From: Chloroflexota bacterium
Lineage (GTDB): Bacteria > Chloroflexota > UBA11872 > VXNJ01
Assembly (NCBI GenBank): GCA_026708165.1
Contig: JAPOVO010000143.1
Span: 1 to 10,127 of the forward strand
DNA length: 10,127 bases
Reading direction: 5' to 3'
In this document: in pieces, positions 1-6,549 of the stretch
Numbering within the stretch: position 1 is the first letter of the stretch
Layout of the letters: each line of letters opens with the position of its first letter
Program-made: the position numbers and the translations under genes
Notes under the pieces: model-generated
What the model saw: only the letters and a program-made list of their open reading frames with translations
Databases searched by the model: none
What the model was told of the DNA's origin: nothing

Positions 1-342
1 GACATAAGCGGTCAGTTCGTTGGATTCAGGCAGTTCTTTGACCGCTTTGGGGGAACCAATAGCTTTGGGTATCCTAAGACCGATGCACGCGCGGATATTG
101 GCGCTCCTGGCATGCTGCTCGCCAGGGGTGCATCCTTGGGGCGAGTTCGGCAGTATTATCAAGCTGCGATTATGGAGTTTTTCCCTGACAATCCCGAAGG
201 ATACAAAGTGCAGTTGACGCTTTTGGGCGACTTCTTGCGTGACTTGACCTATCCCAACGAATCTTGGCGGAATCTCTCGCCGTTTTCGGCCGCACAAGAG
301 TTTGCCGCAGGATCGACAGTAGGAATCGTGGCAGTCAGGTAG
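1..342 (+). CDS. C-terminal end of a secreted LGFP-like repeat protein (5' partial)
   Basis: This is an open reading frame from the first base to a TAG at 340-342, 113 residues, with its start outside the window. The visible tail has the pattern F-x2-FFDRFGGTNSFGYPKTD followed by a QYYQAAIMEFFPDNP segment and a VQLTLLGDFL segment. That order (glycine-rich FGYP turn, aromatic strand ending in a proline turn, LG-L-G strand) is typical of LGFP-like beta repeats found at the C-terminus of exported Chloroflexota proteins, where they usually sit beside an enzymatic or wall-binding domain. The function of the missing N-terminal part cannot be told. The next gene, also exported, starts 77 bases downstream on the same strand, so the two may be co-transcribed. 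A 6-bp hairpin (350-355 with 364-369) lies between them but lacks a T-run. The family assignment is from pattern recognition only. Confidence 0.6.
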   Translation, partial: DISGQFVGFRQFFDRFGGTNSFGYPKTDARADIGAPGMLLARGASLGRVRQYYQAAIMEFFPDNPEGYKVQLTLLGDFLRDLTYPNESWRNLSPFSAAQEFAAGSTVGIVAVR

Positions 343-419
343 AAGTTGAACGATCGTCTCCCGGATCGTGCAGGGGGTGTGCAGCTCCGGTTGGGTAGAT
401 CGGCAGTGGAGTTAGAGCT

Positions 420-2447
420 ATGAGGATAGTGAGACTGAAAGCAGTCCGACTGGTCGCGACCCTTGTGGCCCTGATTGTGCTGTGTAGCACACTTGTCGTG
501 CCTGCAGGCGCAATCGGCGTTGAGGGGCAGTGGGTACCGGTAGCCGGTCCTCCTGGCGCAGCGCCGACCAGCATCGTTCCTTCGCCCATCCATCTATACG
601 ATTCGACGGTGTTTGTATCAACAAGTTCGGCGGGCGTATTCAGGAGCAGCAACGGCGGAGGATCATTTGCGCGGCTAAACAACGGGTTGACCGACCTGAC
701 CGTGCACGACCTAGCTGTCTCGCCCAAAGTCTGGGTGGACGGCGTGATGATTGCCGCCACTGCGTCGGGAATTCTCAGGACTACGGATACGGGACTGAAT
801 TGGTCTGCCGTCGGCAGTGACCTGGGGACCGGCAATGTGCAAAGTGTGGCGATGTCGGCGGACTTCGAGAACGACCACAACGCATACGCGGCAGTCTTCG
901 GAAGCGGAATCTACCGATCTCAGGACGGCGGCGTGACGTGGGTGAATCAGGGAGTGGGGGGTATAGACGATCTCGCAATTAGCGGAGTGAGCGTGTCGCC
1001 GGCTGGCCCGAAGGAAGTGTTCGCGTGGACGAGAACCAAGATATTTAGGAGTGCCAATTACGGAAAGAGCTGGACGAGAGTATCAAAGGGGCTCCCGGAT
1101 GGCGCGAGCGCGCAGTTTCTCAGCGTCAATTTGACACCCGATTTCCGCAACTCGAAGACTTTGTTCCTGGCTACGGCTAACGAAGGAATGTACAAATCAA
1201 CTGACTCCGGCTTGAACTGGGCCAGCGCCGGGCTGAAAGACTTCGGGCGAATCAACGGGGTTGCGTTCTCACCCAACTACGGTCAGGACGAAAAAGTGTT
1301 TGCTGCAACCCAACTCGGCGGGATATTCAAGTCGGTTGACCGCGGCGTGAATTGGAATGAAATAAACGTAGGTCTCGCTGGTCTCGATTTTTCCGTTGTT
1401 GCTATTACGCACTCTTTCCTGGATGACCATACGCTGTTTGCCGCGAGCCAAACAGGAATCCTCTACAAGACCACGAACACAGGCGCTGACTGGTTCAAGA
1501 TCAGCGGCGTGGCCAGCGCCCAAATTGCGGGAATTGGTTTTTCTTCCAATTACGGCTCTGACGCGACTCTGGTGGGCGCGACACACAGCGGCGTTTTCCG
1601 GTCGGACGACGGGGGCTGGAGATGGACATCCATTACGGCAGACTTGCCGAACACAGACTTCGAAGCCTTCGCGGTATCGCCTAATTATCCGGCCGACGGA
1701 ACCGTGGTTGCGATGCTTGGCGACGCGGGCATTTATCGGACGTTCAATAGCGGAGAGTGGTGGGGGCAGCAAAACGAGGGAACGACCACGATACTTCGCG
1801 CGGTCCCGCGGACCATAGCGTTCTCGCCCAACTACGCTAACGATAACCTTGTGCTGGCAGGCGGCGGGTCGGGCGCCTTTAGATCGATCGATGGCGGCGC
1901 CACCTGGACTCAGGCCAACGAGGGCAGTACTTACACTGACGTGGCTTCGTTCGGTTTCTCACCCGCAATCGCTGCGGACGGAGTAGTGTTTGCCGGTACC
2001 GCGGGCGGCGGGTTGTTCAAGTCAGTTGACGCCGGTCAGTCGTGGACGCAGTCCAGCGCCGGCGTGACTAACGGAATGATCAATGCCGTGGCCGTTTCGC
2101 CGTCGTTCGCAACCGACCGTACGGTACTCATAGCTACCGCGGGCGGCATATTCAAGTCGACCGACGGGGGGGCGACGTGGACTGGCGTCCACTCGGGCAA
2201 TTTCATCGGACTGGCGCTGTCGCCTGACTTTGGATCGGACCGCTTCGCGTTTGCGATAACCGAGGGCCCCGGAGGAGGAGTCTTCGGCTCTTCGGATGGG
2301 GGCGACACGTGGTCGGAACTCGGGAATGGGTTGGCATCGGACTTGCCGACGATGATCGCCGTTTCGCCCGACTACGGGAACGATCAAAACGTGTTCGTCG
2401 GCACGTCGAACTACGGGTTGTGGGTGTTCAAAGGCACGCCTTCCTGA
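420..2447 (+). CDS. Secreted Asp-box (BNR) beta-propeller protein, probably two seven-bladed propellers
   Basis: 675 residues. The start is ATG at 420, preceded by GGAG at 408-411 (8-base spacer). Residues 1-31 are a signal peptide: basic MRIVRLKAVR, a hydrophobic core, and a likely cleavage after the AGA near residue 31. The rest is one repeated unit of about 44-49 residues. Each unit has a strand reading roughly SPNY-x2-D-x2-VFAAT, then G-I-[FY]-[RK]-S, then an Asp box S-x-D-x-G-x-x-W. I count 13 Asp boxes, starting near residues 75, 120, 166, 210, 259, 304, 350, 394, 440, 488, 534, 579 and 623. A final strand GLWVFKG (666-672) has no box, and the N-terminal QWVPVAG (37-43) looks like the outer strand that would close that last blade. 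This gives 14 blades, fitting two seven-bladed propellers. Asp-box folds occur in sialidases, sortilin/VPS10 and Ycf48. No sialidase FRIP motif or arginine triad is seen, so a binding or scaffold role is more likely than glycosidase activity. No TM anchor or sorting signal is visible at the C-terminus. Confidence 0.85.
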   Translation: MRIVRLKAVRLVATLVALIVLCSTLVVPAGAIGVEGQWVPVAGPPGAAPTSIVPSPIHLYDSTVFVSTSSAGVFRSSNGGGSFARLNNGLTDLTVHDLAVSPKVWVDGVMIAATASGILRTTDTGLNWSAVGSDLGTGNVQSVAMSADFENDHNAYAAVFGSGIYRSQDGGVTWVNQGVGGIDDLAISGVSVSPAGPKEVFAWTRTKIFRSANYGKSWTRVSKGLPDGASAQFLSVNLTPDFRNSKTLFLATANEGMYKSTDSGLNWASAGLKDFGRINGVAFSPNYGQDEKVFAATQLGGIFKSVDRGVNWNEINVGLAGLDFSVVAITHSFLDDHTLFAASQTGILYKTTNTGADWFKISGVASAQIAGIGFSSNYGSDATLVGATHSGVFRSDDGGWRWTSITADLPNTDFEAFAVSPNYPADGTVVAMLGDAGIYRTFNSGEWWGQQNEGTTTILRAVPRTIAFSPNYANDNLVLAGGGSGAFRSIDGGATWTQANEGSTYTDVASFGFSPAIAADGVVFAGTAGGGLFKSVDAGQSWTQSSAGVTNGMINAVAVSPSFATDRTVLIATAGGIFKSTDGGATWTGVHSGNFIGLALSPDFGSDRFAFAITEGPGGGVFGSSDGGDTWSELGNGLASDLPTMIAVSPDYGNDQNVFVGTSNYGLWVFKGTPS

Positions 2448-2815
2448 GGCCGTGAGGCGTTCACTGTAGAAGCGTTTTCTGGGCTTGCCGGTATAAGTCG
2501 GTTCCGCCGCCGGCGTTCTATCGTGAATTGCTCCGAAACGCCCTCTCTCCCGCGTGAGTGATGGACTCAGGGGCGCGGTCGAAGAAACGATATCGGCCGT
2601 TAGGTACTCTGGCAGTTACTCGTCCGCTGTGCGCCAGGTGGTGCTCCAAAACCACCGTATTGCATGTCGAGGGTGCGGAGTTGCGGGTGCGACACTGGAG
2701 AGAAACGTCCCAGTCGGGGCGTACGCGTGTAGAATCGATCTAACGGTCGCGGCTCCGTGGTCTCGACCGAGAATGCCTGCTCGAGCCCGTCTGACAGTAC
2801 ACGCTTTTGTTTGAA
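2448..2815. other. Intergenic gap with small hairpins and a possible promoter; no convincing gene
   Basis: No convincing coding region was found. A GTG frame from 2554 gives 86 residues of unstructured composition with no usable ribosome site. Local inverted repeats are GGCGTT (2512-2517) with AACGCC (2537-2542), CTGGC (2609-2613) with GCCAG (2633-2637), GGTGGT (2637-2642) with ACCACC (2651-2656), and TGTCG (2665-2669) with CGACA (2690-2694). The GGTGGT hairpin has the loop GCTCCAAA, which superficially recalls a tRNA-Trp anticodon arm, but the loop is 8 bases and no T-arm or acceptor stem follows. TGTAGAATC at 2728-2736 contains a TAGAAT -10-like hexamer without a good -35. No T-rich terminator follows the Asp-box gene. 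Confidence 0.5.
2730..2735 (+). promoter_or_regulatory. Possible -10 element (TAGAAT) upstream of the TPR membrane gene
   Basis: TAGAAT matches the sigma-70 -10 consensus at five of six positions. The same nonamer TGTAGAATC recurs at 9358-9366, where it has a TTGAGT partner and lies ahead of the FtsB-like gene. Here no recognisable -35 lies 15-18 bases upstream, so the call rests on the hexamer, the recurrence and the position ahead of the gene. Confidence 0.25.
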
Positions 2816-3874
2816 ATGTTTGCACTAAGCCTAAGAATCTCGGACTTCGCGTTTGCCCGATCCGCTGGTCGCGGAGGTGGAGGAGGAGACGCGATAGTCA
2901 AGGCCAACACCGACTTGTTCCACCCGCCTACCGAGGAGGAAATCAGAGAACGGGACCTTGCGCAAGACGCGGCCATAGCACTCTCGGTGGCTACGCTGAT
3001 CCTGGTAGGGGCCGACATCCTGTGGGCACTGCTAGGGCTCGCCATTTTGGGAGAATTCCCGTGGGTGATTCTGGCCTTTCTGGCGGCCGACCTGGGTCTC
3101 GTATGGATGTCGCGGTCTCCGAGTTTACGCACTCGGGTTCTAACGATCGGGCGTGGGGTTGCCGGGATCGCCTGGTTCACAGTCGCAGTAATCGTCTTCG
3201 GGGATCCGATCGCTTATCCGGTTGGGCAGGGGCTTCTCCTATTGTCCATCCTGGTTCTGATCCTAGGCCGGGGAGGCGAGGGAAAAATCGTTACGGGGAT
3301 CGTCGTAGCGGTCATATCGGTGGGGTTGACCTTTTCGCTGGCGTTCGCTCAGAGGCAAACCGAGGTCAACGATCGAAACCGGGGCATCGCGGAGGCGTAC
3401 GAGCTTGCAACCGTGGGGCGGATCGGCGATGCGGTAGACGCCATGGACTTGCTGCTGGGGCAATATCCCCACGATGCGTGGGTCCCCATGCCTGCCGCGG
3501 AACTGTTTGCCGCTGACTCGATTCGTGACCTGAACAGAGCCGTCGTGCTCGCCGACAGGGCGGTCGAGCTGGCATCCGACGACCTGAAGGCGCGTGCGTA
3601 CCTCGTGCTGGCACTCACGCAGGAGAAGAGGGGTGAATACGGTAAGGCAATCGAAAATGTATCGAATGCCATCGAGGTCAACAATAACGATCCATTCGCA
3701 TACTGGATCCGCAGCGGCCTTTATTTGGCCACCGAGCGCCGCGTGGAAGCGATGGAAGACTTGCGAAAAGTCGAAGAGCTGGTGCCCGGCACCGATCTGG
3801 CACAGAGGGCCCGCCTAGCACGGTTGCAATTGCAGGGCGCCAGCCCGATTCGGATTACGGCACCCGACAACTAG
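2816..3874 (+). CDS. Polytopic membrane protein with C-terminal TPR domain (start uncertain)
   Basis: The reading frame ends at TAG 3872-3874. From ATG 2816 it is 352 residues, and a TTG at 2807 would add three. Residue numbers here count from 2807. About five hydrophobic helices are visible (near 56-82, 84-101, 117-132, 139-154 and 161-181). A soluble tail of about 170 residues follows, with helix pairs typical of tetratricopeptide repeats, for example residues 264-298 (alternating A/Y/L positions, a GEY-GKAIE turn and a following NNNDPFAYW). TPR tails on membrane anchors usually bind partner proteins, but the partner is unknown. The N-terminal 29 residues (a glycine run GRGGGGGD near 21-28) look non-coding. 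They are followed by AGGAGG (2881-2886), seven bases before an ATA codon at 2894. A start there would give MVKANTDLFHPPTEEE..., a more natural N-terminus. No in-frame ATG, GTG or TTG sits at proper spacing from that site. I recognise no specific family. Confidence 0.75.
   Translation: MFALSLRISDFAFARSAGRGGGGGDAIVKANTDLFHPPTEEEIRERDLAQDAAIALSVATLILVGADILWALLGLAILGEFPWVILAFLAADLGLVWMSRSPSLRTRVLTIGRGVAGIAWFTVAVIVFGDPIAYPVGQGLLLLSILVLILGRGGEGKIVTGIVVAVISVGLTFSLAFAQRQTEVNDRNRGIAEAYELATVGRIGDAVDAMDLLLGQYPHDAWVPMPAAELFAADSIRDLNRAVVLADRAVELASDDLKARAYLVLALTQEKRGEYGKAIENVSNAIEVNNNDPFAYWIRSGLYLATERRVEAMEDLRKVEELVPGTDLAQRARLARLQLQGASPIRITAPDN
2881..2886 (+). promoter_or_regulatory. Perfect Shine-Dalgarno (AGGAGG) inside the annotated TPR gene, 7 bases before ATA
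   Basis: AGGAGG sits within a longer purine run (2874-2889) and is the strongest ribosome-binding sequence I noticed in the window. The codon at optimal spacing, in the gene's reading frame, is ATA (2894-2896). The ATG at 2816 and TTG at 2807 have no comparable site. Either the gene starts at a rare ATA codon, or the run simply encodes glycine residues. Confidence 0.35.
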
Positions 3875-4039
3875 CTAACCGGCGTCAAGGCGGACAGCGG
3901 CGGCGCATCGGCTATCGGTGATCGACGAGACGGCAGGAGAATCGCGTGGTGGCTTCTCAACGGTTCGTCGGCACCCCCCAAAAGGTTTCGGTTAAAACTA
4001 ACGCGCCGGTTGATTTTCGGTCATTGGCACCGTGGAGGC

Positions 4040-4053
4040 TCTTCGGCCGAAGA
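4040..4053. promoter_or_regulatory. Perfect 14-bp palindrome TCTTCGGCCGAAGA, possible operator
   Basis: The two halves TCTTCGG and CCGAAGA are exact reverse complements with no spacer, ending 62 bases before the favoured start of the DUF3105 gene. A TATTCT hexamer (4054-4059) follows directly and could be a -10 element, although no clear -35 is visible. A symmetric site overlapping a promoter would suit a dimeric repressor. Chance occurrence cannot be excluded from one copy. The surrounding gap (3875-4115) shows no gene. Confidence 0.3.
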
Positions 4054-4115
4054 TATTCTTAACCCGCAGTGAACACGCACTAAGAGATTCTGAGGTTAAT
4101 GAAAGAGCTTCCGTA

Positions 4116-4742
4116 ATGCCTGAACCGAGACTGTCCAAGCGTGATCGGCGAAAGATGGCTAAGGAACGCCGCCGGGCGCAACGACGGAGCGCCGCGCGGC
4201 GAAAGTGGCTGCTTCGAGTGATTGCACTGGGCATTGTGGCCGGCGGAATTGCGGCGGCGGTGACTTTCGCGATCAGCCAGGTACCCGCCGAGACGGCAGA
4301 AGTGGAGCAAACAGTATCCCAAAGATATCCAGTCGAAGATGAAGGCCGGGACCACGTGCCGCCGGGCACGCGCATCAGCTATAGACATACGCCGCCATCG
4401 TCCGGCCCTCATTACGTCGCCCAAGCTCGGTATGGCGTCTACTCGACCGAGGTCCCGGTTGGCGCGTGGGTGCACAATCTGGAGCACGGCGCCATCGTTC
4501 TGTTGTTCAAGTGTGATGACGATTGCGAAGCGAAGGCGGCGGAGATTGAACCCATTTATGAGAATCTACCGGCGGGCGCATTCGGCGAGGTCAAGCTGCT
4601 AGCGGCCCCGTACGAGGACGCCCCGAAGGACTACACGTTGCTGGCGTGGGGTTGGCAGGAGGACCTGGACTCGCTCGATGCCGCCCGCGTTGAGCGCTTC
4701 TACCGGGACCTCGTTGACAAGGGACCCGAGAACGCGCCCTAG
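4116..4742 (+). CDS. DUF3105 domain protein, single-pass membrane anchored
   Basis: 208 residues from ATG 4116, with GAAAGAG at 4101-4107 eight bases upstream. An in-frame GTG at 4032 would add 28 residues but has no ribosome site close by and crosses the palindrome at 4040-4053, so I prefer the ATG. Layout: a very basic cytoplasmic tail (residues 5-30, many R/K), one TM helix (about 32-54), then an outside domain. This domain carries the DUF3105 hallmarks: DHVPPGT (79-85), the PPSSGPHY motif (93-100) and the VHNLEHGAIVLLF strand (119-131). A CDDDC pair (Cys133, Cys137) follows. Clustered His and Glu residues (His99, His120, Glu123, His124) suggest a metal site, but the family has no established function that I know of. 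The gene stands alone: about 240 bases separate it from the upstream gene, and it converges on citrate synthase downstream. Confidence 0.88.
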   Translation: MPEPRLSKRDRRKMAKERRRAQRRSAARRKWLLRVIALGIVAGGIAAAVTFAISQVPAETAEVEQTVSQRYPVEDEGRDHVPPGTRISYRHTPPSSGPHYVAQARYGVYSTEVPVGAWVHNLEHGAIVLLFKCDDDCEAKAAEIEPIYENLPAGAFGEVKLLAAPYEDAPKDYTLLAWGWQEDLDSLDAARVERFYRDLVDKGPENAP

Positions 4743-4757
4743 CCGCTAGTTAGCGGC
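4742..4757. terminator. Possible bidirectional terminator hairpin between DUF3105 gene and citrate synthase
   Basis: GCCGCTA and TAGCGGC pair as a 7-bp stem around a two-base centre (or a 6-bp stem with a four-base loop). The hairpin begins at the last base of the DUF3105 stop codon and lies 15 bases beyond the citrate synthase stop. The position between convergent genes fits a shared terminator. Neither side has a strong T-run, so it is not a textbook intrinsic terminator. Confidence 0.4.
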
Positions 4758-4772
4758 AGGTTGTGCTTGGAC

Positions 4773-6053
4773 CTAGCGATCCTCGATCGGCACAAACGAC
4801 CGGTCGGTCGGACCGACGTATATCTGCCGTGGACGGCCGATCTTGAAGTCGGCATCCTCGTGCATCTCTTTCCAGTGAGCGATCCAGCCCGGCAATCTGC
4901 CGATGGCGAAAATGACCGTGAACATGTTCTCGGGAATCCCTATCGCATTCATGATTACGCCCGAGTAAAAGTCCACGTTCGGGTATAGCCGCCGCGAAAT
5001 GAAGTATTCGTCGCTCAACGCGATTTCTTCGAGGTCCATCGCTATGTCAAGAAGTCTGCTGGTGACTCCCAGCTCCGCTATGACTTCGTGGCAAGTGTTC
5101 TTGAGGATGCCGGCACGGGGGTCGTGGGACTTGTAAACGGCGTGTCCGAAGCCCATCAGGCGCGTACCGGTGGATCGATCTTTGGCCCTGTTGACGAAGT
5201 CTTGGGCGCTACCCTCGCCAGCCTCGATGCTCTCGAGCATCTCGATAACCTTCTGGTTGGCGCCGCCGTGCAGCGGTCCCCATAGAGCGTTGATTCCGGC
5301 CGAGATAGACGCGAAAGCGTTTGCCAGCGAGCTGCCTACCAGGCGAACCGTCGAGGTGGAGCAGTTCTGCTCGTGGTCGGCGTGAAGTATGAAGATCAGA
5401 TCGAGCGCCCGCGCCACCACGTCGTTGACGACGTACTCCTCGGCGGGCGTTGCGAACATCATTCGCAGGAAGTTTGAAGCATAGTCCAGGCTGTTGTTCG
5501 GATAGATCGGGGGCTGACCTATTGCGTGCTTGTAGGAAAGCGACGCGATGGTAGGCAGCTTGGCCAAAAGGCGGATTATCGCCGCGTCCACCTGGTTGGG
5601 GGTTCTGGGATCGAGAAATTCGGGATAGAACGCGGAGAGCGCGGAGACGACTGCCGAACAGACGGCCATTGGGTGAGCCTGCTGGGGAAATCCTTCGTAA
5701 AACCGATACAGTTGCTCGTGCAGCATCGTGTGGCGGGTGATCCTGCCGACGAAGCTGTCCAGCTCCGATTTGGTTGGCAAGTCTCCGTTGATGAGGAGGT
5801 AAGCAGTCTCCAAGAAACTGGACTGCTCCGCCAGCTCCTGGATGGGGATACCCCGGTGCTTGAGGATTCCCTGTTCGCCGTCGATGAACGTAATGGCGCT
5901 CCTGGCGGCCGCGGTGTTCGAGTATCCGGGGTCTATGGTTACGAAACCGGTCTGAGCCCTGAGCTTGGTTACATCTACCGCAAGCTCGCCTTCGCTCCCC
6001 TCTACGATGGCAAGGTCAAGATCAGTGCCGTTCAGTGAAATTCGCGCGCTCAT
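4773..6053 (-). CDS. gltA: Citrate synthase
   Basis: Condenses acetyl-CoA with oxaloacetate to citrate in the cytoplasm, the entry step of the TCA cycle. I chose the ATG at 6053 (426 residues) because GGGAG lies five bases before it and the length matches type II bacterial enzymes (427 in E. coli). A GTG at 6065 would add four residues and lacks a site of its own. Counting from the ATG, the catalytic triad is present: His262 in GPLHGGANQ, His304 in GFGHAVYK, and Asp361 in PNVDFYSG. The oxaloacetate-binding His of ILHADHE (about 227) and a C-terminal RPRQIYVGP with an expected binding Arg are also visible. The N-terminal region with ITFIDGEQGIL and HRGIPI is the usual one for this family, and nothing is missing. 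The gene is monocistronic here: it converges with the DUF3105 gene, and the opposite strand begins the glycosyltransferases about 500 bases away. A 2-methylcitrate synthase is possible but less likely, since those are usually shorter and lie in prp operons. Confidence 0.96.
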   Translation of the reverse strand: MSARISLNGTDLDLAIVEGSEGELAVDVTKLRAQTGFVTIDPGYSNTAAARSAITFIDGEQGILKHRGIPIQELAEQSSFLETAYLLINGDLPTKSELDSFVGRITRHTMLHEQLYRFYEGFPQQAHPMAVCSAVVSALSAFYPEFLDPRTPNQVDAAIIRLLAKLPTIASLSYKHAIGQPPIYPNNSLDYASNFLRMMFATPAEEYVVNDVVARALDLIFILHADHEQNCSTSTVRLVGSSLANAFASISAGINALWGPLHGGANQKVIEMLESIEAGEGSAQDFVNRAKDRSTGTRLMGFGHAVYKSHDPRAGILKNTCHEVIAELGVTSRLLDIAMDLEEIALSDEYFISRRLYPNVDFYSGVIMNAIGIPENMFTVIFAIGRLPGWIAHWKEMHEDADFKIGRPRQIYVGPTDRSFVPIEDR

Positions 6054-6065
6054 CGTCACTCCCAC

Positions 6066-6081
6066 GGCTCTTCATAGAGCC
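6066..6081 (-). promoter_or_regulatory. Hairpin in the citrate synthase leader next to the ribosome site
   Basis: GGCTCT and AGAGCC form a perfect 6-bp stem with a four-base loop. In the minus-strand transcript its 3' edge lies two bases from GGGAG, the ribosome site for the ATG at 6053. A stem so placed could limit ribosome access or stabilise the 5' end. No partner or switch structure is visible. Confidence 0.3.
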
Positions 6082-6134
6082 CACTTTAGATAGCCAGTTT
6101 GCGCCCCATTGGGCTGGGCATCTTGCCATTGACA

Positions 6135-6156
6135 AACTTGCACGGCGCAACTTGCA
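6135..6156. repeat. Tandem 8-bp direct repeat AACTTGCA, 14-base period
   Basis: Two identical octamers at 6135-6142 and 6149-6156 are separated by CGGCGC. They lie 82-103 bases upstream of the citrate synthase ATG, reading TGCAAGTT in its direction. Direct half-sites at a fixed period are one layout for activator binding. Only two copies are present and the period is not a full number of helical turns, so this could be chance. Confidence 0.3.
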
Positions 6157-6549
6157 TCCGGACGGGTCCGCGTTCGCGGCACCTGACCGTCGCAGCGACC
6201 GTCCAGATTCTTGAACCAAGATCATCCACAATCGCGCGACGCACTTCAAGTCGCCCGACGCATGCGCACTGCGTCAATATAAGTCTAACTGTCAGACGGC
6301 CCGTGAGTTGGCGGATTTCGAGCGAATCATGCGGGAGAATGCGCGAGGTTGCACCGGTTTTGCCGTCTGCTAATGGGCGGGCTGTACTTCGCCGCGCCCC
6401 GACGACGGGAACCGAAGTCGTGTTTCGATATGGGAGTTCTGCACGACTCGGGCTGGAGACCAACGGCGGGCGCTTAGTGGAGGAGTTGCGGTTACTATCT
6501 TTCTGGCTTCCACACAGTTCGGGCGGTCGAAAGGTAGCAGCAATCGGTC

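Larger units (their letters stand above)
6066..6549. other. Gap between divergent genes; repeats but no convincing gene
   Basis: This is the control region between citrate synthase (-) and the first glycosyltransferase (+). Frames spanning it on both strands give Arg/Ser-rich sequence with no recognisable motif and no ribosome site, so I call no gene. It contains the leader hairpin at 6066-6081, a TTGACA hexamer on the + strand (6129-6134) without a good -10, tandem AACTTGCA repeats (6135-6142 and 6149-6156), and GACGCA (6257-6262) with TGCGTC (6270-6275) just ahead of TATAAG (6278-6283). A TACTAT hexamer (6493-6498) lies about 50 bases before the glycosyltransferase. Its length is more than two simple promoters need. 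Confidence 0.5.

Noticed and set aside
335..880. Minus-strand frame of 181 codons opposite the Asp-box gene
   Set aside because: It is antisense to a clear signal peptide and propeller repeat; composition is Ser/Thr/Pro-rich with no motif.
2637..2656. GGTGGT hairpin with loop GCTCCAAA as a tRNA-Trp anticodon arm
   Set aside because: The loop is 8 bases rather than 7 and no T-arm, D-arm or acceptor stem can be built around it.
2554..2814. 86-codon frame in the gap before the TPR gene
   Set aside because: GTG start without ribosome site, sequence with no domain pattern, and it overlaps the start region of the next gene.
2890..2900. 11-base match CGCGATAGTCA shared with 9814-9824
   Set aside because: Two copies only, in unrelated contexts; most likely chance.
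5526..6038. Plus-strand frame of 170 codons opposite citrate synthase
   Set aside because: It lies fully antisense to conserved citrate synthase coding sequence and shows no motif of its own.
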